NCBI GenBank assembly: GCA_003693705.1
Contig: RBZT01000696.1
Span: 1 to 25,367, forward strand
Direction of reading: 5' to 3'
Source of the DNA: Polymyxa betae
Taxonomy: Eukaryota; Endomyxa; Phytomyxea; Plasmodiophorida; Plasmodiophoridae
DNA length: 25,367 nucleotides
Position 1 is the stretch's first letter. Each line of letters starts with the position of its first letter. This document shows, one piece after another, positions 8,886 to 18,055 of the stretch. The translations under genes were made by a program, and so were the position numbers. The notes below the pieces were generated by a model. The model was not told where the DNA came from. It searched no databases and saw nothing but the letters and a program-made list of their open reading frames with translations.

Positions 8886-10761
8886 TTACACGGAAGAATG
8901 TTCAGAGCGTGTCGAGGACAGGCGCACGTCGAGCTGGCCCAAATTCGGGGTCATGATTATAGGACTTTCGTAATGATGAAAGAGTTGTGTCATTTGGTGA
9001 TATGGTACAGAGATACCCTTTGATAGGACCTCATTACGTAGAAGATCTCCAACCTTTCTACAGAGACCTCCATTATTCTTCACCCATTCTTGTGCAGATC
9101 TTGCTATACCCCAAGAATACGTATATCCATACAACAATGCTGAGTTCGGGGGTTTCAGCATACGCGGACCCAGATACTCTTCCGCCGGAGATAGCCATCC
9201 GAGACCGTACTGGCTCCTCAGCTCAGCAATAAACGAATTGAAATCGCTAGGATCGTGAGTGATACGATTCCAATGATATCCAGCAATACCATTGAGTAAA
9301 TCTTTGAACTTTCTGAGCGCATCGAAGACAACGTATTCATTCTGAATCTGAGAGATTTGTTCTTCAGTTAATGTAGGATCAATATGCTGCAGAACTTGGG
9401 TATCAATCGTCCACATCTCATTCATTTGGGATGGAAACTCAGACCAATCCGTAGGGCCATGGCACGCTGATAATATCGAATATTTCGGGTTCGAGAACAT
9501 AAAATGTAGAGCATGACCGAATTCATGAAACAGGCTGTTCATCTAAACAAGGAATTAGCTACGAAGCCCTAGAACATCAAGTACTTGCGTAACATCCATA
9601 TGAGAGGAATTCGCTGGGAGCACAATGTTAATGATGAAGGCGGCTTGATCAAGATGAAGATTGGATGATCTCGTCATCAACGGCGTTATGAAGTTCCTAG
9701 GGTTTTTGTTCGGGCGACCTATGAGATCCAGGAATAGAAGGCCGAGCTTAGTGCCATCGTCCTCCTGTATCTCGAATACACGAACATGAGGATGTAACTT
9801 GGGGATGTTGCTGCGCTCAGTGAATTGTAATCCGTAGAGCTGTTCGGCAACGAAGAAGATTCCTTTCCAGATAACGTCTTCAATTAGGAAGCGATTCTGG
9901 TTTAATGAGGATAGTCGAGTTCGGACTTCATTCGCATATTCTTTAAAGGTGTACGAGCTCCGGTCTAGCTGCGTTTGAAAATGCATTATATCCTAAAACC
10001 ATATTGTCAGATATCATGATGGAAGTTGACTTTAGGCTGAATAGAGAATGAGAAAAAAGAAACATCACGAAAAGTGAAAAGTTTGGGCGGCCTTACAATT
10101 TGGTTGAATAAATCAGCATATTGACTCAATGTAGATTCAACTTGTTGAACAGATCCAGCACATGACCGTGAGATTCTTGAACTTGCAACATTATCATATT
10201 GTTGTGAGAGCTGGACCCTCTCTGTTTGTGCCAAGATCAGACGTCGATACGACGACAGATCAAGAATGAATTTGGAGCTCGGAAACTGCCTGTCAAGCTT
10301 CATCATCTCCGTCGTCAACTCATTGAATCGTTCCTGACTGATCTGATTGAGGTCGGCGCCGCAATCTCGGAAATGTGCCTCAGCTGCTAAGGCAAATCGG
10401 TGCTCTTCATCCTGCTCTGTCATCGCATCCACAACTGATCGAATACGCTGATAAACACTCGTGATCTGGAACAGAGCTGGGTCTATTAGTTTTAAGAATA
10501 GCAGGGCTCGATTGTAATCCATCTCATTGCCATTAGCATGAGCTACACAGGAAAATCGTGCAGAGTTCCATTTATAGAAAAAGGGATTCAGTGGTAGAAG
10601 AGTATTCTCAAATGTAGGAGGATCTGGATTAGATCCGATACGAGCAAGATCATCTTTCAATTCCTGAATCAAACGTTGACCATATTGTGGCACCTTAATC
10701 GTCTTGTAACATGATCTCAGTATAACGGAATGACCATTCTGATTACGTTACATACCGGCAT
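8886..10761 (-). CDS. M3-family zinc metallopeptidase (Dcp/oligopeptidase A-like)
   Basis: Four exons: 10756-10761 (start uncertain), 10097-10693, 9585-9992 and 8886-9542. Introns are 10694-10755 (GTATGT), 9993-10096 (GTAAGG/TTTTAG) and 9543-9584 (GTACTT/TTTAG), all phase 0. The M3 signature HEFGHALH supplies the two zinc-binding histidines and the catalytic glutamate, and DWSEFPSQMNEMW supplies the third ligand about 25 residues on. That wording is closest to dipeptidyl carboxypeptidase. Other family blocks are GIFFVAEQLYGLQF, HPHVRVFEI and the substrate-loop region LLYGYTYSWGIA. The modelled protein is about 555 aa against roughly 680 for Dcp. The C-terminal part has normal length, so the N-terminal half is short. 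The 5' end is open: the frame upstream of 10761 stays coding-like to about 10892 (FAFSEHTHQIYQHIDTKEYT), so another exon is likely. It would cleave short peptides in the cytosol or an organelle. Confidence 0.88.
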
Positions 10762-11240
10762 GGTATACTCTTTTGTGTCGATATGTTGATATATTTGGTG
10801 GGTATGCTCGGAAAAAGCAAAAGTTTCGACGGTGGTTCGAACGCGAGGAGCATGCCCGTGTCCAAAATCGCGGCCGTTGGCGCAAGCTATATTTTAGCAG
10901 ATGATTCACCGCCATATCGAACGACAGTGCCTGTCTGCCTGATCCATAAATAAACGCCTCCGGTCGGGTTTAAACAGAATTTGAATAGCGCTTCTTTTAC
11001 TTTTATGCGCTCAGATTTCTCCTTTCGTCTTTCACTTCCTATCGGTCGTCGTCGTTGCCTATGATGGTATTGGTCTCTCTAATAAAACACAACCACAATT
11101 GATTAAGGTAATTCAATCATTCAATCATTTATTCACGAAAACTTAAATCATTAATAGTCCTGACTAATATTTGCTGTTTCTTATCATTCTTAGTGTTCTT
11201 CTTCTTACTTGCTTTATATTTTATCTCCATCTTCTCCAGT
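10762..11240. other. Intergenic or 5' exon region of the M3 gene
   Basis: The part up to about 10892 may hold a further 5' exon of the M3 peptidase. The remainder is AT-rich, with a short ATTCAATC tandem around 11112-11128. No other gene is seen. Confidence 0.4.
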
Positions 11241-11376
11241 TTAGTATTCATTCGTTTGTCCATACAGGAACGCCGTGTTGACATCCAATTGCCTCAGATG
11301 TAGTCCAGCATGTGCCGCGTACGCCAACATTACAAGCAGTGAACTCAACGAGACGGCAGGAGCGAGGACGTAAAAA
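11241..11376 (-). mobile_element. Ty1/copia reverse-transcriptase relic
   Basis: The minus-strand frame reads FYVLAPAVSLSSLLVMLAYA, then HLRQLDVNTAFLYG, then a stop. This is the start of the copia-type reverse transcriptase domain (the AP-V-S-L-S block and the Q-x-D-V-x-T-A-F-L-x-G block). Only about 45 codons remain, and the catalytic YVDDM block, integrase and LTRs are not visible. It lies about 60 nt beyond the 3' end of tRNA-Ala copy 2 in the same orientation. It is a dead fragment. Confidence 0.85.
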
Positions 11377-11381
11377 TAAAG

Positions 11382-11522
11382 GTCTTGGGCTGCGAAACGG
11401 TTCTCAATCACTTGAAGAAACAATCCTGAAAAAAGTATGGAGAATGGGGTAGTCGAAACCCCGACCTCGTCGTTGCTAACGACGCGTGATGACCAACTAC
11501 ACCAATTCCCCAGATTGGTAAC
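11382..11522 (-). repeat. Duplicated tRNA-Ala block, copy 2
   Basis: Partner of 7632-7774. It directly abuts the copia relic on its 3' side, while copy 1 lacks the relic. Flank similarity of roughly three quarters against an unchanged tRNA suggests an old duplication with purifying selection on the tRNA. Confidence 0.7.
11438..11511 (-). tRNA. tRNA-Ala (anticodon AGC), copy 2
   Basis: Identical over the 73 mature bases to copy 1, including G3-U70, anticodon loop TTAGCAA and the T arm, with discriminator A. A run of six T follows, serving as the Pol III terminator. Same strand as copy 1. Confidence 0.95.
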
Positions 11523-11627
11523 GATCTTCTCGTAACGCAACTCTTCTGCAAGCAGCGATTCGTCTATCTTCCGATCAGGGACGTTACCGCAGGATCGAAT
11601 CTTAGAAATGCTAAAGGTTTTGGTTCT

Positions 11628-12110
11628 TCATTCTTTGCGATATTTTTGGAGTTTATATTCCTGACAAAATCTGGAGTCGGTTGGCCAAATATTATGGCAA
11701 AGAAGGACGAACCAACTTCCATCATTTAACAAGCGGAGCCTCCCATCATGCATTGAAATCGATTCGAAATTCTTTAAAACCCACATTGCTCTTGTTCCGC
11801 CCGGTGTCATGAAGTTAAATACTTGTATAAAACGCCCTTCGCACATTCGCAGGGGATTGCAGCCGAAAGAGGGGCTCAAAGTCTCAAACGAATTCAAATA
11901 TGTGGAGCCGTACCGGTATGTAAAACGATATTTTCTTCCAGAGAATGCAAACACGATTTGATTGATGGCTGAATTCAGAGGACTGTGTTTTATGGGATTT
12001 GGATGTTCCTTTATTACAGGCGGCCTTGAGAAACATGCATGAAAATTTCTAGACAAATAGCATTGATTGAGATGGTCATAATCAGGGACGAATCCAGGGA
12101 AGAGTGAGGC
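11628..12110 (-). CDS. Hypothetical protein, terminal exon (160 codons)
   Basis: An acceptor (CCTCTCTAG) at 12111-12112 is followed by an open, protein-like frame to TGA at 11628. It contains PGFVPDYDHLNQCYLSRNFH, NQIVFAFSGRKYRFTYRYG, then IQVFNFMTPGGTRAMWVL and a C-terminal CHNIWPTDSRFCQEYKLQKY. Spaced cysteines suggest an extracellular or lumenal protein. The string FAFSGRKYRF faintly resembles a hemopexin blade, but one weak blade is not enough to name it. The upstream exon with the start was not found in 12111-12465. Confidence 0.5.
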   Translation of the reverse strand, partial: ASLFPGFVPDYDHLNQCYLSRNFHACFSRPPVIKEHPNPIKHSPLNSAINQIVFAFSGRKYRFTYRYGSTYLNSFETLSPSFGCNPLRMCEGRFIQVFNFMTPGGTRAMWVLKNFESISMHDGRLRLLNDGSWFVLLCHNIWPTDSRFCQEYKLQKYRKE

Positions 12111-12465
12111 CTAGAGAGGCCATGCCACCCCGTTCCCCTGAGAAACTGTTACAGAAGATCTCTAGATAAACAGTAGAATGGGCTCAGATCCATCGAAGAA
12201 TGCTTTTCCCTTTATTATGGAGCATGTCTTGATCTCCATTACAATGTAACTAGCGAGCTTTTGCTACAAATCAACTTGGTAATACTGCTCGACCCAAACC
12301 CGCAGGTGCTTTAAAGACATATTAACCAGAACCTTAAACCCTAACATATGGTCAAATTCGCACAGCACACAGGGACGCTCATAAGGCAGAAAACGGCCGA
12401 TCTACTACAAAGCCGAAGGTCACGCCGGACCCTGTTCATTCTGCTAACCGACCTCTCATTTCAAC
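12111..12465. other. Intergenic, no confident gene
   Basis: This stretch probably contains the missing 5' exon of the minus-strand gene at 11628-12110 and the promoter of the plus-strand gene at 12466. A telomere-like TTAAACCCTAAC string occurs at about 12334-12345. Nothing else is recognised. Confidence 0.4.
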
Positions 12466-13111
12466 ATGTCCTGGATTAACAGCCTGCTCATGCCGAGCGC
12501 TCAGCTCGGGGTCACTCGCTGTAGCGACCCGCCCGTCTCCCCGGGCCGGTACGTCCGCCCAGGGCGAAAGCACCCCTGGGACTGGACCCGCGACGACTCC
12601 TGGGGTCCGCAGCGCTCTCACGACGTCCGAGGGACGCCGACAATGCGGATCTGTACGCCGGTTGTCCACCTGGACTTGCTCGGCGATTGCAGATGGACAG
12701 AACCGAGCAGTCCGCGACCCAGAAAGCGTTAGCCGAATTGTGATAGACCCCATGACCCCATGGGGCCAGACTCGGCGGTATTTCTCACTCTGGACTGAAA
12801 GGAAAGCGAACTTGACTTATCTACGAATACCGGCAACCGACCGGGATGAAGAGTTTAAGGACAGGAATGAAGTTAATGGTCAGGCGTTAAGTCATTATTA
12901 TGTGGACTTATCAGCAGAAAGAAACGTCATATTACAGAGAGAACAGGTCTGTAATATAATACTCATCATCATCATCATCATAATCGCGTTCACCATCGGC
13001 GGCATCGTTACATTTCTATTCATGATCACGTTACTATGGGCCAGCAACCGATACCATCACGTTCGTCATCTGATTAACAACCAGAGCCGCTTCATGCAGA
13101 ATCCCGACTAA
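12466..13111 (+). CDS. Single-pass membrane protein, two exons (201 aa)
   Basis: Exon 1 is 12466-12652 and exon 2 is 12693-13111. The 40-nt intron (GTACGC donor, TTGCAG acceptor) restores frame (TMRI-Y-GQNRAVRD). The N-terminal half is hydrophilic and proline/tryptophan-containing (KHPWDWTRDDSWGPQ). Near the C-terminus one long hydrophobic helix begins after the cysteine in QREQVCNI, contains seven consecutive isoleucines and GGIVTFLFMI, and ends before ASNRYHH, leaving a short tail. There is no N-terminal signal peptide, so a tail-anchored or type II/III topology is possible. AATAAA at 13116-13121 follows the stop closely. No family is recognised. The next gene starts 93 bases downstream on the same strand. 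Confidence 0.65.
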
Positions 13112-13204
13112 AACAAATAAATAACAGCTTTGGAAACAAATAGAGGCGGGTAGGATCGCCTGCCGGGGGCGAGTACGTCCATCGATCGGCATCGAGATAG
13201 GTTA

Positions 13205-16047
13205 ATGGGGCTGGGCCGGCATGGACCTAGCGGCAACGGGGCCACGACGGGGCCGTACCGGGCCCTGGCCGCGCATTATACCGTCGGGCGGACGATCGGC
13301 GAAGGGACGTTCGGGAAGGTGCGCCGGGGCGTGCACCGCCTGACCCGGATCAAAGTCGCCATCAAGATCCTGGAGAAACGCCGCATTAAGGACGCCGACG
13401 ATGTCGAGCGGGTCAGCCGCGAGATCCATATCATGAAGCATATGAAGCACGCAAATATCATCAACCTGTTTGAGGTGTGGCTCTGTGACGCACCCTGTTT
13501 CGACGCACTTTTTAACTCACCTTTTTGATTTTTTCGGAAATTTCGGATTCTTTCATCAACAACGCACTTTTTTCAAAGCACATTGGGAAATTGGCGATTT
13601 TTTGTTGAACGAATATGCCGAATTTTCATGATTTTTTGAAGGGTTTCAAACAATTTTATGAACCGATTTTTTTGCGAATTCTCTCTTCGGAGCCAAATTT
13701 TCGTAAACCTTTTCACATTGCTTTGATATAATCGTCATAACAGCGTGGCAGGTGCTCGATACGAAACGGTTCGTGTTCCTGATCATGGAGTACGCTGCAG
13801 GCGGCGAACTCTTCGACTTCATCGTGCGCAACACGCGCGTCGACGAACGCCTCGCCGCCGAATTCTTCCACCATATCGTCAACGGCATCGATTTCTGCCA
13901 CAAAGCCAACGTCATCCATCGCGACCTGAAACCAGGTAACATTTCCGCACTCGGGGAACACACGCGGGCCAGTACGCCCACCGATGATTGATAGAGAACC
14001 TGTTACTGGACGCCAACCTGAACATCAAGATCGTGGATTTCGGCCTCGGGAATATTCAGACGCCGGACGGGCTGCTGACGACGGCGTGCGGGTCGCCGTG
14101 CTACGCGCCCCCGGAGATGATCCAGGGGCAGCCCTACGTGGGGTCGCGGGCTGATATCTGGTCCGCCGGGGTCATTCTATACGCTCTGCTCTGCGGGTAT
14201 CTCCCCTTTGAAGACTCCAACACCTCCGTCCTTTACAAGAAAATCTGCCAGGGCCGGTACGCCGCACGCGCTTTATTTTTCGAATTGCGGTTTCCGAATG
14301 CAAAAATTGTTGGTTTTCCGTTTTGCTTTTTTTGGGGGTGATTTCCGTTTGGTGAATGAATGAATGTTGAAAAAACAACACATTTGGTGATGGATTGGGT
14401 GGGCAGGTACGACGTGCCGGATTGGATCTCGCACTCCGCAAGGGATCTGATAGCGCGCCTGCTGCAGACGGATCCGGACAAACGCCTCTCGGTCGACGAT
14501 ATTCGCCTGCATCCGTGGTATGCGCAGACGGTCTGCTCCACGGACCCAGGTCGGTCCGCCCGTTTTTCACACCGGCTCGGTTTCCAAAATTCGGGTTTTA
14601 GGGTTAGGGTTTTCCATACTGAATCTGTGTGCCTTATAGGACAGCCATTGGGTAAGACCGAATACGGGACTCGTTCGGACCCGATAGTCGATGACATCAT
14701 CGAGGAGATGAAACAGCTGGGTTACGATACAGGCGCGACTGTGAACAGTGTGCTGAACCAGCTGCATGACCATCGACACGCTACATACCAGCTGCTGTTG
14801 TATCGTTACAGAATGGTGGATCGCACCTGTAACGAAGACGGCGAAGTTCGAGTGTTGCGTCCGCCGATGGCGAGAAATAGCGGTGAGGAGGCGCCGCCGG
14901 TGTTCTCCAGTGGCGATGTAACGAAACCGCCCGTCCTGGCACTGATGCCGCTGTTCGACGGCGCCGTGCGCCCCAGTGGGAGTGTAACATATCGATCGCG
15001 AGTGGATCGCTCGACCTATCAGGATGGGTCGGTAACAGCTAGACGACCTCTTGCTGGTGTCTCTGTCAAATATGATAAAGATCTCCTCATAGAGAGCAGC
15101 TCGCATAACAATAAGGTATCTGCGCTTGTCGAGTTTTACTGCAAAACATTATAACATTTTTTGAAACTTCTAGTTTCTGAAAACTTGTGCGTTTTTTGGA
15201 CCTTTTTAGGTCGAGTTCGTGGGAGTATAAAATTATCTCTGTTTCCAAATTTCTGTGATCTACTTTACTCGGCTTTTTGTGATCTCGGCTCTCCATTTCG
15301 ATAAATTTGTGGTTTTCCTCTATGGCATTGCGGACTTTGGAAATGATCGCTTTTCAATGCTGTTCCTGGTTTTCTAACATAATCTTTGTGAAATCGCATT
15401 AACAAGGATTGTAGAAGAATGCGGAAGCGAAGCCAGCTCGGACTGCGAGAAAGGAGCCGGGTGAACGTTCGGCAACAGCTGTGATCCCGCGCCTCACTCT
15501 CGATAACATCGACCGGGCTCTGGAACTCACCATCAAGCCCACCCGCGCCCCCGTCAGTGCAAGAACCTCTGGAACACGCCCTCGGCCTTCCACGCAAACT
15601 CCGCGCACGCATCGACGACCTTCCAATCCGCCCCAATCCGACGGCTTGGCACCTCAATCACCCGTAGCAAAAAGTACTCTTTTTTTTCTGAATTTTTGAT
15701 TTTTTTTTCGAATATTTTTAACTTTTTTTTTACTGCTTTTCCTTTTGGATTTTTTCTAACCTTGTTTCAGTTTCTGAAAACAAGTTCAATAAAACAGTTT
15801 CTGATTTTTTGCAGTTTATGCGCAGCCATCTCCACGGCGTATTTCGCATCCGCGAATCACCGTCAAAGGCACATCGACGACTCCGCGCCCCACACCGCCC
15901 TCCGTCGTTCCCGGCACTCCGCGACGTACGACCTCGGCTCGGCGAACGCCGGTCCCGCCACCGGGGCCCCCACCAACACGACCGCGAACGCCTCGGACGT
16001 TTAGGTCCGGGCGTCGAAGCTCGATTCCGACATCCTGGCGTGTCTAA
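13205..16047 (+). CDS. SNF1/AMPK-related (CAMKL) serine/threonine kinase, seven exons (608 aa)
   Basis: Exons: 13205-13474, 13752-13935, 13995-14256, 14407-14549, 14640-15115, 15415-15673 and 15815-16047. Frame is kept at every joint. The kinase domain (about residues 25-277) is complete: glycine loop [13 protein letters not shown] lysine 54, [10 protein letters not shown] with Asp148, DFG Asp166, and activation loop [16 protein letters not shown], where Thr181 matches the LKB1-type site of AMPK. A UBA/auto-inhibitory-like segment ([17 protein letters not shown], then [13 protein letters not shown]) follows near residues 300-345, as in SNF1, MARK and related kinases. The C-terminal 170 residues are basic and proline/arginine-rich, with no clear KA1 domain. 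Upstream kinase phosphorylation of Thr181 is expected from the family. Some donors are weak (GTGTGG, GTCGGT), and intron 4 is stop-free. Confidence 0.92.
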
Positions 16048-16076
16048 TACAAACGTAATCGAATTTATTGCTGGGT

Positions 16077-16675
16077 TTAGGGTTTCGGAGCCGGTTCGCG
16101 CTTGAATAACGTCCGCTGGCCGCAGATGATGACTGCGGGCGTCGTAGACCGGTCGCTGTCGATCGCGTAGTCCCAGGGATGTCTCTTGACGTGCTGGCCC
16201 TTGGATGGTGATGGTGGAGGGGACGGACTGTCGCTGGGACGCATCCTGTCTCGCAGCGGACGCCGGTCTGATGAAGGTGTCGTCATGTTGGTTGTGTCGG
16301 TTGGTTTGCAGAATGAAGGTCGGCCGAGAGAGGGCCTTCTGTAGACCCATGAAACGGCCGATTTCGCCCATATGTCGAGATGCGGGAGAATGTGGCTGTC
16401 CATGGAGCGTCCGGCTTCACAAAGTCCACAAACGGGTTTCGGATTTAGGGTGACTTGAGTCACAGATTGCGTCGATGTTCGCGGGAATCAAATGCAATCG
16501 AATCGGCATCCTGCTGCTGGTCGATCACATGCAGACTCCGTTTCGGCAATGTCAAATCGCAATCCAAGGGAGACGAAGTCGAGGAAGAAGAGGAAGTGGA
16601 GGATGAAGAATACAAAGAAGTTGAAGACGATGCACTCTCGAACGAGATTGGGCTTCCAACGATGCATTCTGGCAT
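16077..16675 (-). CDS. Serine-rich hypothetical protein, three exons (about 174 aa)
   Basis: The model has exons 16464-16675, 16225-16414 and 16077-16199. The first intron is 49 nt (GTGACT/GTGAAG). The second would be only 25 nt (GTCCCC/ATCCAAG), but it is what links two frames that each have GC-rich third positions. The protein opens MPECIVGSP, has a polyserine run (about residues 16-35), then LTLPKRSLHVIDQQQDAD, GRFMGLQKALSRPTFILQT, and ends HPWDYAIDSDRSTTPAVIIC plus a basic tail. If the tiny intron is not real, a 69-aa protein starting at the ATG at 16286 in the last frame is the alternative. The TAA stop lies inside an AAACCCTAAACCC telomere-like motif, with AATAAA just beyond (16064-16069). 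It is convergent with the kinase gene, the two stop codons being 29 bases apart. No family is recognised. Confidence 0.55.
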
Positions 16676-16836
16676 CAGATTGCCGATATTTAAAATGTTA
16701 TACTGTAAGACATTGCCATCTATAGTTTCATTACCTACTGCCCTGCAAAACCCTAAAGATTTACGCTTCGCACGAGGCTGTAAATGATAACGATACTCTC
16801 AGCGGTTATCAAAAGGGTCTAGTAGGGATTCTATGA

Positions 16837-17256
16837 CAAAGACATCCTCAAAGGAAGGAATGTCTCGAGTCTGACCAGAAACGTCAGACAGAGGATGAGA
16901 TGATTGAGAACATTGACCAGATCACAAATGATTTTCGATCTCATCTTCTTGGTGAGGACACTGCGATAGCGGAGATTCGAGTCAAAGGTCCTGTTAAGAG
17001 CCTCTCCGTGATAGGGATGGCACACTCGAGGTAGGTGGCGCTCTTATATGTTAAGTAACTCTGAAGCTTCGACCTTACTACAAGCTGACAGATCATTGCT
17101 TGGACGATTAAGAGTCTTACGATAGTTCTGGGCCCATTATCAATCAAAAGACACAATCTGAAAGTGATGGGTCTCAAGAGAGATGAGAACATGTTTTTGG
17201 TGGTGGCTTTCAACCGAGAATCCGCAGTGGAGGCAGAGAGTGATTTTAGGGAATGA
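16837..17256 (+). CDS. Hypothetical protein, two terminal exons, N-terminus unresolved
   Basis: Two plus-strand stretches read as protein. The first, from 16837, carries an acidic helix-like segment (QTEDEMIENIDQITNDFRSH) and then AIAEIRVKGPVKSLS. The second, 17092-17256, reads LTIVLGPLSIKRHNLKVMG, then MFLVVAFNRESAVEAESDF and TGA. A phase-0 intron with donor GTGATA at 17008 and acceptor CTGACAG at 17091 joins them. The nearby donor GTAGGT at 17031 would extend exon 1 but breaks frame with the only stop-free acceptor. The opposite-strand 116-codon frame is leucine-rich and looks like a shadow. No family is recognised and no start was found. Confidence 0.4.
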
Positions 17257-17592
17257 GAATTGTTTAGTAGGTTAATTTTAAATACTATCATCGACAGAAA
17301 CGAGGTCGTTCATGGTGGCACGCCATCTTTCAGGTAGCTGACAGTGTTAGGCCGGTAGGTTGGTGGCTCGGCTGCGCAGCCCGCACCTCAGTCTGAACTC
17401 CGAAACGCTCCGTCCCGCGGCCACCCTGTAAAACAAGAGACGAGCGTACGACGAAACAACGAGATTGATTGGATTTGTTGTTCAGAAACCCCGTGACGGA
17501 GTCTACCGTTACTTGATCTCCGTCAATTGATGGATGGTGACCTTCTTACACAGATCCCTTTCCCAGCAGGCGACAATTTCTAGGGCTGGATT
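17257..17592. other. Intergenic, no gene seen
   Basis: Contains a GC-rich stretch near 17340-17430 (GGCTCGGCTGCGCAGCCCGC is part of it, with a short GGCTGCGCAGCC palindrome) but no convincing open frame or RNA gene. Confidence 0.4.
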
Positions 17593-17758
17593 TCACTTTG
17601 TGAGGACTATGCCCATATCGGTCTCGCCGAGCTGCTTTGCGATGCCCGCCCGACTGGCCTGACAGCGTAATCTTTCTTACAATCCTTTTCCGATCTTCGT
17701 CTGAAGGCAACTCCGATGATGCGCTTGCTGCTTTTTGAAAACTAATTGCAATCATCAA
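17593..17758 (-). CDS. Possible terminal exons of an unassigned gene
   Basis: Exon candidates are about 17681-17758 (QKAASASSELPSDEDRKRI) and 17593-17658 (ASRAGIAKQLGETDMGIVLT and stop). They are separated by a perfect-looking 22-nt GTAAGA...TGTCAG segment. Read straight through, the frame gives a lysine/arginine-rich string that looks less natural. No family is recognised and no start is visible. Confidence 0.3.
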
Positions 17759-18055
17759 TCCGCAGGAACGCTTCTAAATCCCAATCTTCTTCATATCATT
17801 TTTTAGAGTCAGTATCTTGAAGCCTCACAATGATGCTCGATAGGTAAGGTACGTGCTCTCTGGAAGACGAATCAGCTCACTCAAATTTCTCATTCTCGTA
17901 AGGTAATGATTGGATCCTTCTGTCCAATCTGCCTTTGGAATCGCAATAATTTCATGATCGACAGAGCACTAACTTCAGTAGTCTTGATAAGGCAAGGCTC
18001 AGATTTCATTCATGATTCGTAACAGGTCTTCAAAAGAGAGCGCTCTGACGATTTA
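17759..18055. other. Intergenic, nothing recognised
   Basis: AT-rich sequence downstream of the BTB-BACK gene. No open frame of note. Confidence 0.4.

Noticed and set aside
10738-10906. Arginine-rich frame starting MAVNHLLKYSLRQRP as a mitochondrial presequence of the M3 peptidase
   Set aside because: Attractive in composition (no acidic residues), but this frame cannot be joined to the M3 frame through the consensus GTATGT intron. The alternative frame joins cleanly. It may be an out-of-frame shadow.
11920-11990. Hemopexin-like repeat
   Set aside because: Only one weak blade-like string is visible, with no repeated copies.
15730-16371. 213-codon minus-strand frame running opposite the kinase's last exon
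   Set aside because: Its 3' half is arginine-rich antisense of the kinase exon. Only the part above about 16225 looks coding, and it is placed in the 16077-16675 gene.
16941-17291. Leucine-rich 116-codon minus-strand frame
   Set aside because: It is antisense to better coding sequence on the plus strand and has no domain or start context.
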